Of a stretch of 64,000 nt of DNA, positions 43,900-57,000 are shown in pieces. Source of the stretch: Theodoxus fluviatilis (Eukaryota; Mollusca; Gastropoda; Cycloneritida; Neritidae); contig JAWQFJ010001262.1 in assembly GCA_034096865.1 (NCBI GenBank), forward strand, positions 122,774-186,773, read 5' to 3'. The notes beneath the pieces are model-generated. The model searched no databases, was not told the DNA's origin, and worked only from the letters and a program-made list of their open reading frames with translations. The position numbers and the translations under genes were made by a program. How positions within the stretch are numbered: the stretch's first letter is position 1; each line of letters begins with the position of its first letter.

Positions 43900-46655
43900 G
43901 TGCGGATACGATTACAAGTCATTCGTGTCTACCAGGGAGTCAGGAGCGTGGGCACTTTTTCTTCGTAGGCCACTGCACCTTCCCTGCCACGCGGCAAGCG
44001 ATCCCAGGGCCGCCCTGATGATTACCGCGCAAGCCACTTCGACATGTAGCGAGGGATTCCCAGCAGTTGCAGACCCGGCACCACCCGCCGCTGGACAGTG
44101 CCCAGGCTGCCAACCACTATGGAGATCACTAGGCATCGATATACCAGCACGGCACAGCTTTTGAAACTTTTTGTCGTAAGCAAGTGTCGATAAAGTCGTC
44201 GAAAGGAGCAATTAGCAGTCTTCATCGTTGATGATCGTTATTTCCGGCGGTCTGGTTGCTGTGGACATGAAGATGGTGTGCGGGAATGAAAGAATTGTAG
44301 CGATAGCACACTGTTCTTGACTATTCTGCAAGATTCCGTCCGAGGCAGGTTTTTCCTAATTAAGTCCACAATGCAATTATGCCTCGCTTGATATAGACTG
44401 CTGTATTTAGTACAGCCATTCAGGATTGAGAGGCTGTACGTGTCATGGGATTATGTCACAGGGTACAGGATTTAGGATACATGTCGGGGTACAATATAGG
44501 CCTACATATTGTTGCTAGTAGGCTGTTGCATTGCAGCAGTTGCAGTCTGCCCCTCATGATGAAGCGCACGACGTTGTCTTTCAGCTTCACATTTGCCAAG
44601 AAAGCTGATGACAGCTTGTGATCTGCTGAAGATCGAGGCCTTCATAGAAATTCTGCCTTGCGAGTGTTTTCCAGGAATCGACGTGCTCCTCCAGGTATTT
44701 TCACTGTGTCATTGGTTCTCAAACTGACAGCATCATTTACCTCAGCAGAATTGATTTTCCCGTAGGGCCTACACAGATTTCATGGAGGCGGATCCAGTCT
44801 GATTTAGTCCAGTTAACTTTACTGTGCTTTTGGATCATTCTGTTTGTGTTGGTGCAGTAACTTGCGAAAGCACTGTGGTCGCCTGGCAATGCCAGCGGTA
44901 CCTGTCGTTTTTCTATATGAAGTATTACAGGCTGTTTCGCGCACTAGCATCGTCACTAGTGTCAGCCGTGCTGAATGGGACAGCGCAAAAGATACACGTG
45001 TTGCCTTGTAGATGGTATGAGGATTTATCAAGCCTGTCCCCTACATCCGAACATAAAGTCACGGTTGGATGAGTTGTTCAGTTGAAACCATGACCTCACT
45101 TACCTGACAACCACACTCTCTAGCTCATCCAGGCACTTAACCGTGAAGGTGAGGTTTGAAAACTAGAAATTCAGTGTGGATGAATCCATGATGTTGATGG
45201 GTTGAATCTTCGTTGTAACGGGCAGAGGTGCTGCATCAATTTTCTTCAGAGTATTTTCGAAATCTTCTGATAGCTTTGCTGTTTGAGATGCTGCAACCGC
45301 GTAACTTAGGTTAATTTCAAAGCCGAGAAAGACTAGCACAGTCTTTGAAGTAAATGGGAAGAGGGGATCATTGAATAAGGATTTCTGTATCTCCAGTTGT
45401 GTCGTTCTTGTTCCAGTTGTTACATGCTCTTCCTTGCAAACTCCACACTTTTGGTGTTTTACCTGCATACATGCAGAATGCATAAATTCCCTGGTGTTCT
45501 GTACTGCTTGTTTGATTTTCTCTACATAAATGTTTGTGATGCAGGTCTGAAAGGTGTCAGGTGCTCAAACCATCGGAGCATTTGTCAATTCCTTGCTGGA
45601 AGATTTTGACGCCCCACGGGCATCCCTGGATGATACCCTTACTTCTCTGCTCGGCTCGATCTTGTCAGTCTTTCACCTGACTTCACTTGGAAGCAGGAAT
45701 GTTTGTGGGTATCCTCTATGTTTTCTATGAAGGCTCGAGGATGCCCAGCATCAACCAGCTCCCTAATCATGAACTGATGGTCGATCGCGGATATTAATAA
45801 AAGCCCACATTAGAGCGAGGATAGAGATTGGAAAGTCTCTGATGACTGATGCCGCTCCGCAAGCAGAGAACGTCCTCCAGTAGGCCATTCCGCAGCATTG
45901 CTCTTTTCTGTCGCTTCGATAGCCTCGGTGTCAACTATCCACGGCATGTTTCGATTCACAAGCAGAGAACGTCCTCCAGTAGGCCATTCCGCAGCATTGC
46001 TCTTTTCTGTCGCTTCCATAGCCTCGGTGTCAACTATCCACGGCATGTTTCGATTCACAAGCAGAGAACGTCCTCCAGTAGGCCATTCCGCAGCATCGCT
46101 CTTTTCTGTTGTTTCGATAGCCTCGGTGTCAACTATCCACGGCATGTTTCGATTCACAAGCAGAGAACGTCCTCCAGTAGGCCATTCCGCAGCATCGCTC
46201 TTTTCTGTCGCTTCGATAGCCTCGGTGTCAACTATCCACGGCATGTTTCGATTCACAAGCAATTTCATAAACAGCTTGTACGAAGCGAGGACAAGAGGAA
46301 TGGGCCACCAGTCGTCAAAGGATGAAGGACTGCCATTCTTTTTCGGGATGAGCGTAACAACACCGTATAATCCAATCGGTGGGGAACTCGTCTGTTCATC
46401 AAGTACGCATTTGCAATGGCAGTGAAGAGAGGATCGCGTCTTCCCTTGTGGCGCTTTACTGTATCGTACGTTGCGACAACCGCTCCTGGGGCTTTTCTGA
46501 TTGAGAAGCTATTTATAGTCTTAATTATTTCCTCTTGCGTGAACAGATCATTGGAGGGTGTCAATTTTCCTGGAGGGGGGTGGATTTCGGTCTACGGAAA
46601 TTCTGGTGGTAGACTTTCTAGTCGCCCGGGTGCACTTCTCTGTGAGATGCTTTTC
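43900..46655 (-). mobile_element. Decayed LINE (R2-type polymerase)
   Basis: Minus-strand polymerase text spread over all three frames. From 5' to 3': DLFTQEEIIKTINSFSIRKA with APG (46559-46480); WRPIPLV...YKLFMKLLVNRN (about 46320-46240) with GGRS blocks; then FPFTSKTVLVFLGFEINLSY, LKKIDAAPLPVTTKIQPIN and FSNLTFTVKCLDELES (45390-45110). A block DFMFGCRGQ...NPHT.YKATRVSFALS (about 45060-44960) and KRQVPLALPGDHSAF (about 44910) follow. A C-terminal part lies near 44220-44020. These are the signature regions of R2-like LINE proteins in molluscs. Many stops and frameshifts; inactive. The clade call comes from memory of the family. Confidence 0.72.
45861..46256 (-). repeat. 99-bp in-frame tandem repeat, 4 copies, within the LINE
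   Basis: Copies start at 45861, 45960, 46059 and 46158, each exactly 99 bp with a few substitutions. The translated 33-residue unit contains LLVNRNMPWIVDTEAIEATE and AAEWPTGGRS. It corresponds to the RT segment between the YKLF-type block and the GRS block, normally present once. Confidence 0.97.
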
Positions 46656-47213
46656 AGTGCACAAACACATACACACAAACATACACACATACACACTGTT
46701 ACAACCGTTTTCCTAGTAAATTGCCAGTAAAAGCCTAGACGAGGGAAAAGAAAATAACCTCGCTTTCACCACTCAGGCAAAGGAAAAACAGTGAATACCA
46801 AGGGTATCTATTTATTATACAAAAGAATAAAGTCAAAAATATGAGTCAGATTTCGCAAACTTGTGTTTCAAATACTCGAGCTCAGACTAACTTTATATGA
46901 TGAGGATGAAGACAAACACGGCCGGACAAGACGAACAACACGAACACATAGGGGATAGAGTCCGTCACTGCTTCAAACTGTTAGTTCCATCACTGAGGGG
47001 AGATATTAAGAACGTCTTCACCTTATCGAAGAAGGTAAGAAGGGATAAGAATGGACCCACCACGTCTCCCTAAGCGATTTATAAACGTCAAGTGACTACG
47101 GAAATCAAGAAATGGTTTGCTTTTACTCAACTGCTCTTGTGATTTTCGTGATCGATGGCCTTACAGTGTCCCAAAAGGGCGATGGACGCCAATATGTAAT
47201 TTATTGCTGCTTT
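46656..47213. other. Intergenic DNA, nothing recognised
   Basis: Short CA stretch near 46663-46697, otherwise no supported feature. Confidence 0.5.
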
Positions 47214-47373
47214 CATTCATTCATTCATTCATTCATTCATTCATTCATTCATTCATTCATTCATTCATTCATTCATTCATTCATTCATTCATTCATTCAT
47301 TCATTCATTCATTCATTCCTTCCTTCCTTCCTTCATTCATTCATTCATTCATTCATTCATTCATTCATTCATT
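47214..47373. repeat. (ATTC)n tetranucleotide microsatellite
   Basis: About 40 units, with an internal CTTC variant run (47319-47335). Gives Phe-Ile-His-Ser shadow frames. Confidence 0.98.
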
Positions 47374-47396
47374 TACTTTTGGATGAAAAAAGACAC

Positions 47397-47469
47397 ACAG
47401 ACACAGACAGAAACACACACACCTACACACAGACACACACAAACAAAACAAAAACACACAAACACCCAT

Positions 47470-47516
<47 letters not shown>

Positions 47517-47537
47517 TGTGCACGCACGCACACACAC
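47397..47537. repeat. CA-rich microsatellite
   Basis: ACACAG/ACAAA motifs followed by about 19 CA units. Confidence 0.93.
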
Positions 47538-48116
47538 AACTGCTGAAAGAGTTCATGGTGTCACTGCCTTCACCAAATGCAGGACGGGAACAATGGTTTC
47601 ATCATGGATTGACCAGTGGAATATGAGAAAGGTTGGAAGTAATGTCTTTCATAATTGAAGATGACAGCACCATTGCATGTTCGTATCTCCTGAGGGATGG
47701 AGTGGGCCTGCAACTGATTCTGACGACTGCACCCAGCTTGAGCCGCGAAGGGAGAAGTAACTACCAGGCTTTCGTTTCCTCTCCCCAATTACCATCGGTG
47801 AGATAAAGGCATCAGTGTCTGGTGCGATAAAAGTCCCCATCAAAAAGCCCTTGAAGACTCAGACAAAGTAGCTCGCTGCCATAGCAACGAGAATGACAAA
47901 TGGATTCCTGGAGGGCAAGATCGGTACACGAAGTTCGCCTCTACAAGAATGGCACTCGTGGCTCCCTTTCTTCCATACCTTGGTGCAGTGCGAGGCCGAC
48001 AGGGTTTTGCCGAAATCAACTACAGGAGTTAGGAGTCTAACTCAACAGAGATTCACATGAAATGTGTGAGAAGGAATCTGCGAGGAGTCCCTCTCATGAT
48101 GCGTACGAAAGTGTGT
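47538..48116. other. Intergenic DNA, nothing recognised
   Basis: Short frames on the minus strand only, no known motif. Confidence 0.45.
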
Positions 48117-48254
48117 ATGTATGTATGTGTGTGTGTGTGCGCGCGCGCGCGGGTGTGTGTGAGAGAACGAACGAACGAACGAACGAACTTTATTTTACAA
48201 GGGTAGTGAATTAGAGAGAGGGAGGGAGGGAGGGAGGGAGGGAGGGAGGGAGGG

Positions 48255-48337
<83 letters not shown>

Positions 48338-48349
48338 CGAACGAAAAAC
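48117..48349. repeat. Compound microsatellite (GT, GAAC, GGGA, GA)
   Basis: (TGTA/GT)n, (GAAC)n at 48166-48187, (GGGA)n at about 48218-48256 and (GA)n at about 48256-48332, then another GAAC run next to the LINE tail at 48350. Confidence 0.96.
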
Positions 48350-49130
48350 TTTATTGCTTAGGCCACCGGCCCATTGCAAGGTGAAAAATTTACATAACAT
48401 AGCAGTGCGATATCGAGAAGATTCTGAATAGTACTATGTGAATGGACACAGTATCGAGGGAAACAGTGTTTACTGGTATAGGCCTACGTAGTAGCACTAG
48501 TCTTCGAAAAAATAATGATTCATACTTAATATTTCCATTCCTTCCGTTCTCATCTTCGCGTCAAACATGGTAGTGAAAACAGTGGTCGTGTACTACGCAA
48601 ACTCCATAAAACGTTCAATATTTGTACACTCTTTTGTTTTCTTCTGGCGGCTAGGTTATATATGGCAGCCTCGATGGACAGTTTTGTTGTGAACAGGTAA
48701 CCGAGGTATTTATATTGATTCACTACCTCCGATCGAAAACCGTCAAGGAACCAGGTTTCACTCAGTGCTAGATGTCCATGACTTTCGTTTTGTCCGTGTT
48801 TACTTTTAAGTCCAGGTTTTTCGATAAATACAAGAGGTTGTCTAACTTATTCTAAGGCCATTATGTGTAGTTGATATCAACACTGTAATATCGGCAAACA
48901 GTATGAGAAACACTTCTATCATACATGTTTCATTGTACCCGCTGTTTGCCTTCTCTTCGCATATAATCAGGAACTAAATTGACATACAGAGAGACAATTA
49001 GAGGACTCTCAATTGATCTTTGTTATACATCGGAGGGGTAATTAAAGAAGTCAGATAGTACGTGCCCCCATCGAACTCAAGCTTGAGCATTGCTGTATAT
49101 AGCCTTTAAAATTAAGATTAATTTTGTCGA
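48350..49130 (-). mobile_element. LINE reverse-transcriptase 3' fragment
   Basis: On the minus strand, broken frames read SPLIVSLYVN, EVFLILFADITVLIS (normally FADDTVLIS, so a catalytic Asp is replaced), then LYLSKNLDLKVNTDKTKVM. The tail GGCCTAAGCAATAAAGTTTT passes into GAAC repeats. 5'-truncated and inactive. Confidence 0.75.
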
Positions 49131-49159
49131 AAGTCGTGCGTCTTTAAGAACTTTCCAGA

Positions 49160-49890
49160 GTAGATTCGATGTATTCGCAGAGCCCTGACACGAACGACCG
49201 AGACAAGCATCTGGTGGAGCTAAAACATTCACTCCTTCAAAGTGGTTTCCGAAGGAAGGACATCAACAACCAGTTTGGAAGAGCGATCAAGAAGAGGAGG
49301 GAAGATCTACTAGTCCAACGAGACAAACATACTGGAGCCAGTCGAGTCCCGTTCGTAGTAGAACACTTTCCGAGAGGGGAAAAGCTGCCACGTGGACTCA
49401 GAAAGCTCCAACACCTGTTGGACGATGATGAACGACTCTCCCAGGCTCAACCAGCACCCCCGATACCGGCATCTAGGCAACCACCCAACTAATTTCCCTC
49501 AGTACACCACACAGAGTCACAGCGTCCAGCCCTGCAACAATGCCCGATTATCTGTACCGAGACCATGGTCACCAGAAACCAGATCCGACACCAAATCAGA
49601 GGCAGACACTCTTGCGGTTTGAGCAATGTGGTCCATCTGGTCTGGTGCCGCAAGGGATGCTCAAATGCCTGGTACATCGGAGAAACCAGGCAAGGCGACA
49701 ACACATGAACGGACATAGGGGCATGATAAGAATCAACTCTCCTCTGCCCGTTGGAGAGCATTTCAATCTGCCCAAACACTCCGCGTCGGACATGTTGGTC
49801 ATCAACAGCGTAGAGGGTCAGAACAAATATTCATCAAAATGTTCGACACTCACCACTCCGGCCTCAACAGAGACCTTGGGTTCATGAAGC
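49160..49890 (+). mobile_element. Retroelement C-terminal fragment with GIY-YIG endonuclease, Penelope-like
   Basis: The plus frame 49169-49492 (HLVELKHSLLQSGFRRKDIN, basic and acidic) is followed, after frameshifts, by VVHLVWCRKGCSNAWYIGET (about 49630-49690), the GIY-YIG nuclease core with its Y-IG and Arg motif. The fragment ends near RPWVHEA, where related proteins have GLNRDLGFM. GIY-YIG nucleases at the C-terminus are a mark of Penelope-like elements. The reverse-transcriptase part is missing. Confidence 0.65.
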
Positions 49891-49976
49891 ACTATGAATG
49901 AACCAAACACGCCCACACACGTGCAGAGGGCACGCGTACTTGCCTCAAGAGACTCTCTATCACTGAGGACACCGGG

Positions 49977-50240
49977 GGGGGGGGGGGGGGGCGCAGAGGG
50001 CAGGGGGCGGCAGAGGGCTGGGGGTGGTAGGGGGCGGCTGGCGGAAGAATGAGGCGGGCGGCAAGGAGCGGCGGGCGGCAAGGGGCGGCCTGTAGATGGT
50101 GCGGGGCGGCAGAGGGCGGGGGCCGGCAGAGAGCGGGGGGGTGGGGGGGGGTGGGGGGGGGAGGGGGGGGGGACGCAGATGGCGGCGGGCGGCCGAGGGA
50201 GGGCGGCGGGCGGCCGAGCTAGAGCGGCGGGCGGCCGAAT
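49977..50240. repeat. G-rich GGCGGCAGAGGGC-type repeat
   Basis: Degenerate short repeats of GGGCGGC(A/G)(A/G) with long G runs. Yields Pro/Ala-rich shadow frames on the minus strand. Could form G-quadruplexes. Confidence 0.8.
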
Positions 50241-50449
50241 GCGAAGAGTGGCAGAGGGCGGGTGGCAGACTCCCCTTCCCTTCCCAATATCTTCCCTCCA
50301 CATGTAAACTTACTCTCTGCACCCCTTTTTGTGTGATACAATCTAGTAGCAGTTTTTGCATTAACTGTAGTAGCAATATTAATAAGATTAGGAGTAGTAA
50401 CAGTAACAGTGGTAGTAGTAGTAGAAGACTACCCCCAGCAATTTCTCCG

Positions 50450-51043
50450 CCATATTCTCCCCCGTAGTGATTTCTCCTCCATAACAATTCTCGCTCGGTC
50501 CTCTTGGTTTTCCACTAGCCGCGTGCCATAGCGAGATTTCTCGCCTTGGTCATGGTTCTTCCCCCATGGACCGTTTTCTCCGCCGGTCATGTTCTCATCT
50601 TCCGCACATCTTCTTTCTGTATTCTCACCTCCCGCCTAACAATGTCTGCCTGGTCATATATTTGCTGATAGGGCACAATGTTCGCTTCCGGGCATGAATA
50701 CGTGCGCAGGCAACTTTCGTGCCCAGTCATTGCTGGCCACCATGACAAAACAGACCCCCCCCCCTCGCCCCCCCCTCCCCCTGTCGCCCCCCCCCCCTCA
50801 CCTGCCCCCCTAGTCCCCTGCCTGCCCCACCCCCACCCCAGTCCATTTCAACCCATTGCAAGTTTCACCACCACAGGCTTCATTTTTGTCTGATGAGTAA
50901 ATTTTTTCTCCCCTGATCAATTATTCACCCCTCCGTAGCGATGTTTCTCGCGTCGTCATTTCTCCCCCATAGCAGTTTTTCCCTGGGCCGCTGACAGTCC
51001 ACCTACATAGGCAATTTCTGTCTTTCGACATTTCTTTCTGCCC
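50450..51043. repeat. Degenerate left edge of the satellite locus
   Basis: Scattered, diverged copies of a TCATTTCTCCCCCATAGCAA-like motif, with a C-rich insert at 50756-50840. Confidence 0.65.
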
Positions 51044-54000
51044 TGGACATTCCTCCTCCATAGCCCCATAGCAATTTCTGCCCTGGACATTCCTTCCCCA
51101 TAGCAATTTCTGCCCTGGACATTCCTTCCCCATAGCAATTTCTGCCCTGGGCATTCCTTCCCCATAGCAATTTCTGCCCTGGACATTCCTCCCCCATAGC
51201 ATATTCTGCCCTGGACATTCCTCCCCCATAGCAATTTCTGCCCTGGACATTCCTCCTCCATAGCCCCATAGCAATTTCTGCCCTGGGCATTCCTTCCCCA
51301 TAGCAATTTCTGCCCTGGACATTCCTCCCCCATAGCATATTCTGCCCTGGACATTCCTCCCCCATAGCATATTCTGCCCTGGACATTCCTTCCCCATAGC
51401 ATATTCTGCCCTGGGCATTCCTTCCCCATAGCAATATCTGCCCTGGACATTCCTCCCCCATAGCAATATCTGCCCTGGACATTCCTCCCCCATAGCAATT
51501 TCTGCCCTGGACATTCCTTCCCCATAGCAATATCTGCCCTGGACATTCCTCCCCCATAGCAATTTCTGCCCTGGACATTCCTTCCCCATAGCATATTCTG
51601 CCCTGGACATTCCTCCCCCATAGCATATTCTGCCCTGGACATTCCTCCCCCATAGCATATTCTGCCCTGGACATTCCTCCCCCATAGCAATTTCTGCCCT
51701 GGACATTCCTCCCCCATAGCAATTTCTGCCCTGGGCATTCCTCCCCCATAGCAATTTCTGCCCTGGACATTCCTCCCCCATAGCAATATCTGCCCTGGAC
51801 ATTCCTCCCCCATAGCAATTTCTGCCCTGGACATTCCTCCCCCATAGCAATTTCTGCCCTGGACATTACTCCCCCATAGCAATTTCTGCCCTGGACATTC
51901 CTCCCCCATAGCAATTTCTGCCCTGGACATTCCTCCCCCCATAGCAATTTCTGCCCTGGACATTCCTCCTCCATAGCATAGCAATTTCTGCCCTGGACAT
52001 TCCTTCCCCATAGCAATTTCTGCCCTGGACATTCCTTCCCCATAGCAATTTCTGCCCTGGACATTCCTCCCCCATAGCAATTTCTGCCCTGGACATTCCT
52101 CCCCCATAGCAATTTCTGCCCTGGACATTCCTCCCCCATAGCAATTTCTGCCCTGGACATTCCTCCCCCATAGCAATTTCTGCCCTGGACATTCCTCCCC
52201 CATAGCAATATCTGCCCTGGACATTCCTCCCCCATAGCCCCATAGCATATTCTGCCCTGGACATTCCTTCCCCATAGCAATATCTGCCCTGGACATTCCT
52301 TCCCCATAGCAATATCTGCCCTGGACATTCCTCCCCCATAGCAATTTCTGCCCTGGACATTCCTCCCCCATAGCAATTTCTGCCCTGGACATTCCTCCTC
52401 CATAGCAACATCTGCCCTGGACATTCCTCCCCCATAGCAATATCTGCCCTGGACATTCCTCCCCCATAGCATATTCTGCCCTGGACATTCCTCCCCCATA
52501 GCAATATCTGCCCTGGACATTCCTCCCCCATAGCAATTTCTGCCCTGGACATTCCTCCTCCATAGCAATATCTGCCCTGGACATTCCTCCCCCATAGCAA
52601 TATCTGCCCTGGACAATCCTCCCCCATAGCATATTCTGCCCTGGACATTCCTCCCCATAGCAATATCTGCCCTGGACATTCCTCCCCCATAGCATATTCT
52701 GCCCAGGACATTCCTCCCCCATAGCATATTCAGACCTGTACATTCCTCCCCAATAGCAATATCTGCCCTGGACATTCCTCCCCCATAGCATATTCTGCCC
52801 TGGACATTCCTCCCCCATAGCCCCATAGCATATTCTGCCCTGGACATTCCTCCCCCATAGCAATATCTGCCCTGGACATTCCTCCCCCATAGCAATATCT
52901 GCCCTGGACATTCCTTCCCCATAGCAATTTCTGCCCTGGACATTCCTTCCCCATAGCAGTTTCTGCCCTGGACATTCCTCCCCCATAGCAATATCTGCCC
53001 TGGACATTCCTCCCCCATAGCAATTTCTGCCCTGGACATTCCTTCCCCATAGCAATTTCTGCCCTGGACATTCCTTCCCCATAGCAATTTCTGCCCTGGA
53101 CATTCCTCCCCCATAGCAATTTCTGCCCTGGACATTCCTCCCCATAGCAATTTCTGCCCTGGACATTCCTCCCCCATAGCAATTTCTGCCCTGGACATTC
53201 CTCCTCCATAGCCCCATAGCAATTTCTGCCCTGGACATTCCTCCCCCATAGCATATTCTGCCCTGGACATTCCTTCCCCATAGCATATTCTGCCCTGGAC
53301 ATTCCTTCCCCATAGCAATTTCTGCCCTGGGCATTCCTTCCCCATAGCAAAATCTGCCCTGGACATTCCTCCCCCATAGCAATATCTGCCCTGGACATTC
53401 CTCCCCCATAGCAATTTCTGCCCTGGACATTTCTTCCCCATAGCAATTTCTGCCCTGGACATTCCTCCCCCATAGCATATTCTGCCCTGGACATTCCTCC
53501 CCCATAGCAATATCTGCCCTGGACATTCCTTCCCCATAGCAATTTCTGCCCTGGACATTCCTTCCCCATAGCATATTCTGCCCTGGACATTCCTTCCCCA
53601 TAGCAATTTCTGCCCTGGACATTCCTTCCCCATAGCAATTTCTGCCCTGGACATTCCTCCCCCATAGCAATTTCTGCCCTGGACATTCCTTCCCCATAGC
53701 AATTTCTGCCCTGGACATTCCTTCCCCATAGCAATTTCTGCCCTGGACATTCCTCCTCCATAGCCCCATAGCAATTTCTGCCCTGGACATTCCTCCCCCA
53801 TAGCAAATTCTGCCCTGGACATTCCTTCCCCATAGCATATTCTGCCCTGGACATTCCTTCCCCATAGCAATTTCTGCCCTGGACATTCCTCCCCATAGCA
53901 AATTCTGCCCTGGACATTCCTCCCCCATAGCATATTCTGCCCTGGACATTCCTTCCCCATAGCAATTTCTGCCCTGGACATTCCTTCCCCATAGCAATTT

Positions 54001-57000
54001 CTGCCCTGGACATTCCTTCCCCATAGCAATTTCTGCCCTGGACATTCCTTCCCCATAGCAATTTCTGCCCTGGACATTCCTCCCCCATAGCAATTTCTGC
54101 CCTGGACATTCCTTCCCCATAGCAATTTCTGCCCTGGACATTCCTTCCCCATAGCAATTTCTGCCCTGGACATTCCTTCCCCATAGCAATTTCTCTCCCG
54201 GTCATTCCTCCCCCATAGCAATTTCTGCCCTGGACATTCCTCCCCCATAGCAATTTCTGCCCTGGACATTCCTTCCCCATAGCAATTTCTGCCCTGGACA
54301 TTCCTTCCCCATAGCAATTTCTGCCCTGGACATTCCTCCCCATAGCAATTCTGCCCTGGACATTCCTCCCCATAGCAATTCTGCCCTGGACATTCCTTCC
54401 CCATAGCAATTTCTGCCCTGGACATTCCTTCCCCATAGCAATTTCTGCCCTGGACATTCCTCCCCCATAGCAATTTCTGCCCTGGACATTCCTCCCCCAT
54501 AGCAATTTCTGCCCTGGACATTCCTTCCCCATAGCAATTTCTGCCCTGGACATTCCTTCCCCATAGCATATTCTGCCCTGGACATTCCTTCCCCATAGCA
54601 ATTTCTGCCCTGGACATTCCTTCCCCATAGCAATTTCTGCCCTGGACATTCCTCCTCCCCCATAGCAATTTCTGCCCTGGACATTCCTTCCCCATAGCAA
54701 TTTCTGCCCTGGACATTCCTTCCCCATAGCAATTTCTGCCCTGGACATTCCTCCCCCATAGCAATTTCAGCCCTGGACCTTCCTCCCCCATAGCAATTTC
54801 TGCCCTGGACATTCCTTCCCCATAGCATATTCTGCCCTGGACATTCCTTCCCCATAGCAATTTCTGCCCTGGGCATTCCTTCCCCATAGCAAAATCTGCC
54901 CTGGACATTCCTCCCCCATAGCAATATCTGCCCTGGACATTCCTCCCCCATAGCAATTTCTGCCCTGGACATTCCTTCCCCATAGCAATTTCTGCCCTGG
55001 ACATTCCTCCCCATAGCAATTTCTGCCCTGGACATTCCTCCCCCATAGCAATTTCTGCCCTGGACATTCCTTCCCCATAGCAATTTCTGCCCTGGACATT
55101 CCTTCCCCATAGCAATTTCTGCCCTGGACATTCCTTCCCCATAGCAATTTCTGCCCTGGACATTCCTCCCCCATAGCATATTCTGCCCTGGACATTCCTT
55201 CCCCATAGCAATTTCTGCCCTGGACATTCCTTCCCCATAGCAATTTCTGCCCTGGACATTCCTCCCCCATAGCATATTCTGCCCTGGACATTCCTCCCCC
55301 ATAGCATATTCTGCCCTGGACATTCCTCCCCATAGCATATTCTGCCCTGGACATTCCTTCCCCATAGCAATATCTGCCCTGGACATTCCTCCCCCATAGC
55401 AAAATCTGCCCTGGACATTCCTCCCCATAGCAATTTCTACCCTGGACATTCCTTCCCCATAGCAATATCTGCCCTGGACATTCCTCCCCCATAGCAATTT
55501 CTGCCCTGGACATTCCTTCCCCATAGCATATTCTGCCCTGGACATTCCTCCCCCATAGCAATTTCTGCCCTGGACATTCCTCCCCATAGCATATTCTGCC
55601 CTGGACATTCCTCCCCCATAGCAATTTCTGCCCTGGACATTCCTCCCCCATAGCAATTTCTGCCCTGGACATTCCTCCCCCATAGCAATTTCTGCCCTGG
55701 ACATTCCTCCCCCATAGCATATTCTGCCCTGGACATTCCTCCCCCATAGCAATTTCTGCCCTGGACATTCCTCCCCATAGCAATTTCTGCCCTGGACATT
55801 CCTCCCCCATAGCAATTTCTGCCCTGGACATTCCTCCCCCATAGCAATTTCTGCCCTGGACATTCCTCCCCCATAGCAATTTCTGCCCTGGACATTCCTC
55901 CCCCATAGCAATTTCTGCCCTGGACATTCCTCCCCCATAGCAATTTCTGCCCTGGACATTCCTCCCCATAGCAATTTCTGCCCTGGACATTCCTCCCCCA
56001 TAGCAATATCTGCCCTGGACATTCCTCCCCCATAGCAATTTCTGCCCTGGACATTCCTTCCCCATAGCAATATCTGCCCTGGACATTCCTCCCCATAGCA
56101 ATATCTGCCCTGGACATTCCTCCCCCATAGCAATTTCTGCCCTGGACATTCCTCCCCCATAGCAATTTCTGCCCTGGACATTCCTCCTCCATAGCAATAT
56201 CTGCCCTGGACATTCCTCCCCCATAGCAATATCTGCCCTGGACATTCCTCCCCCATAGCATATTCTGCCCTGGACATTCCTCCCCATAGCAATTCTGCCC
56301 TGGACATTCCTCCCCATAGCAATTTCTGCCCTGGACATTCCTCCTCCATAGCAATATCTGCCCTGGACATTCCTCCCCCATAGCAATATCTGCCCTGGAC
56401 ATTCCTCCCCCATAGCAATTTCTGCCCTGGACATTCCTCCCCCATAGCAATATCTGCCCTGGACATTCCTCCCCCATAGCATATTCTGCCCTGGACATTC
56501 CTCCCCCATAGCCCCATAGCATATTCTGCCCTGGACATTCCTCCCCCATAGCAATATCTGCCCTGGACATTCCTCCCCCATAGCATATTCTGCCCTGGAC
56601 ATTCCTCCCCCATAGCAATATTCTGCCCTGGACATTCCTCCCCCATAGCAATATCTGCCCTGGACATTCCTCCCCCATAGCAATATCTGCCCTGGGCATT
56701 CCTTCCCCATAGCAATTTCTGCCCTGGACATTCCTTCCCCATAGCAGTTTCTGCCCTGGACATTCCTTCCCCATAGCAATTTCTGCCCTGGACATTCCTT
56801 CCCCATAGCAATTTCTGCCCTGGACATTCCTCCCCCATAGCCCCATAGCATATTCTGCCCTGGACATTCCTCCCCCATAGCAATATCTGCCCTGGACATT
56901 CCTCCCCCATAGCAATATCTGCCCTGGACATTCCTCCCCCATAGCATATTCTGCCCTGGACATTCCTCCCCCATAGCATATTCTGCCCTGGACATTCCTC

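Noticed and set aside
47112..47546. Phe-Ile-His-Ser repeat protein
   Set aside because: (ATTC)n reads as a 4-residue repeat in any frame; no gene context.
49818..50487. Pro/Ala-rich minus-strand frames of 161-175 codons
   Set aside because: Translation of the GGCGGC-type G-rich repeat, overlapping in two phases.
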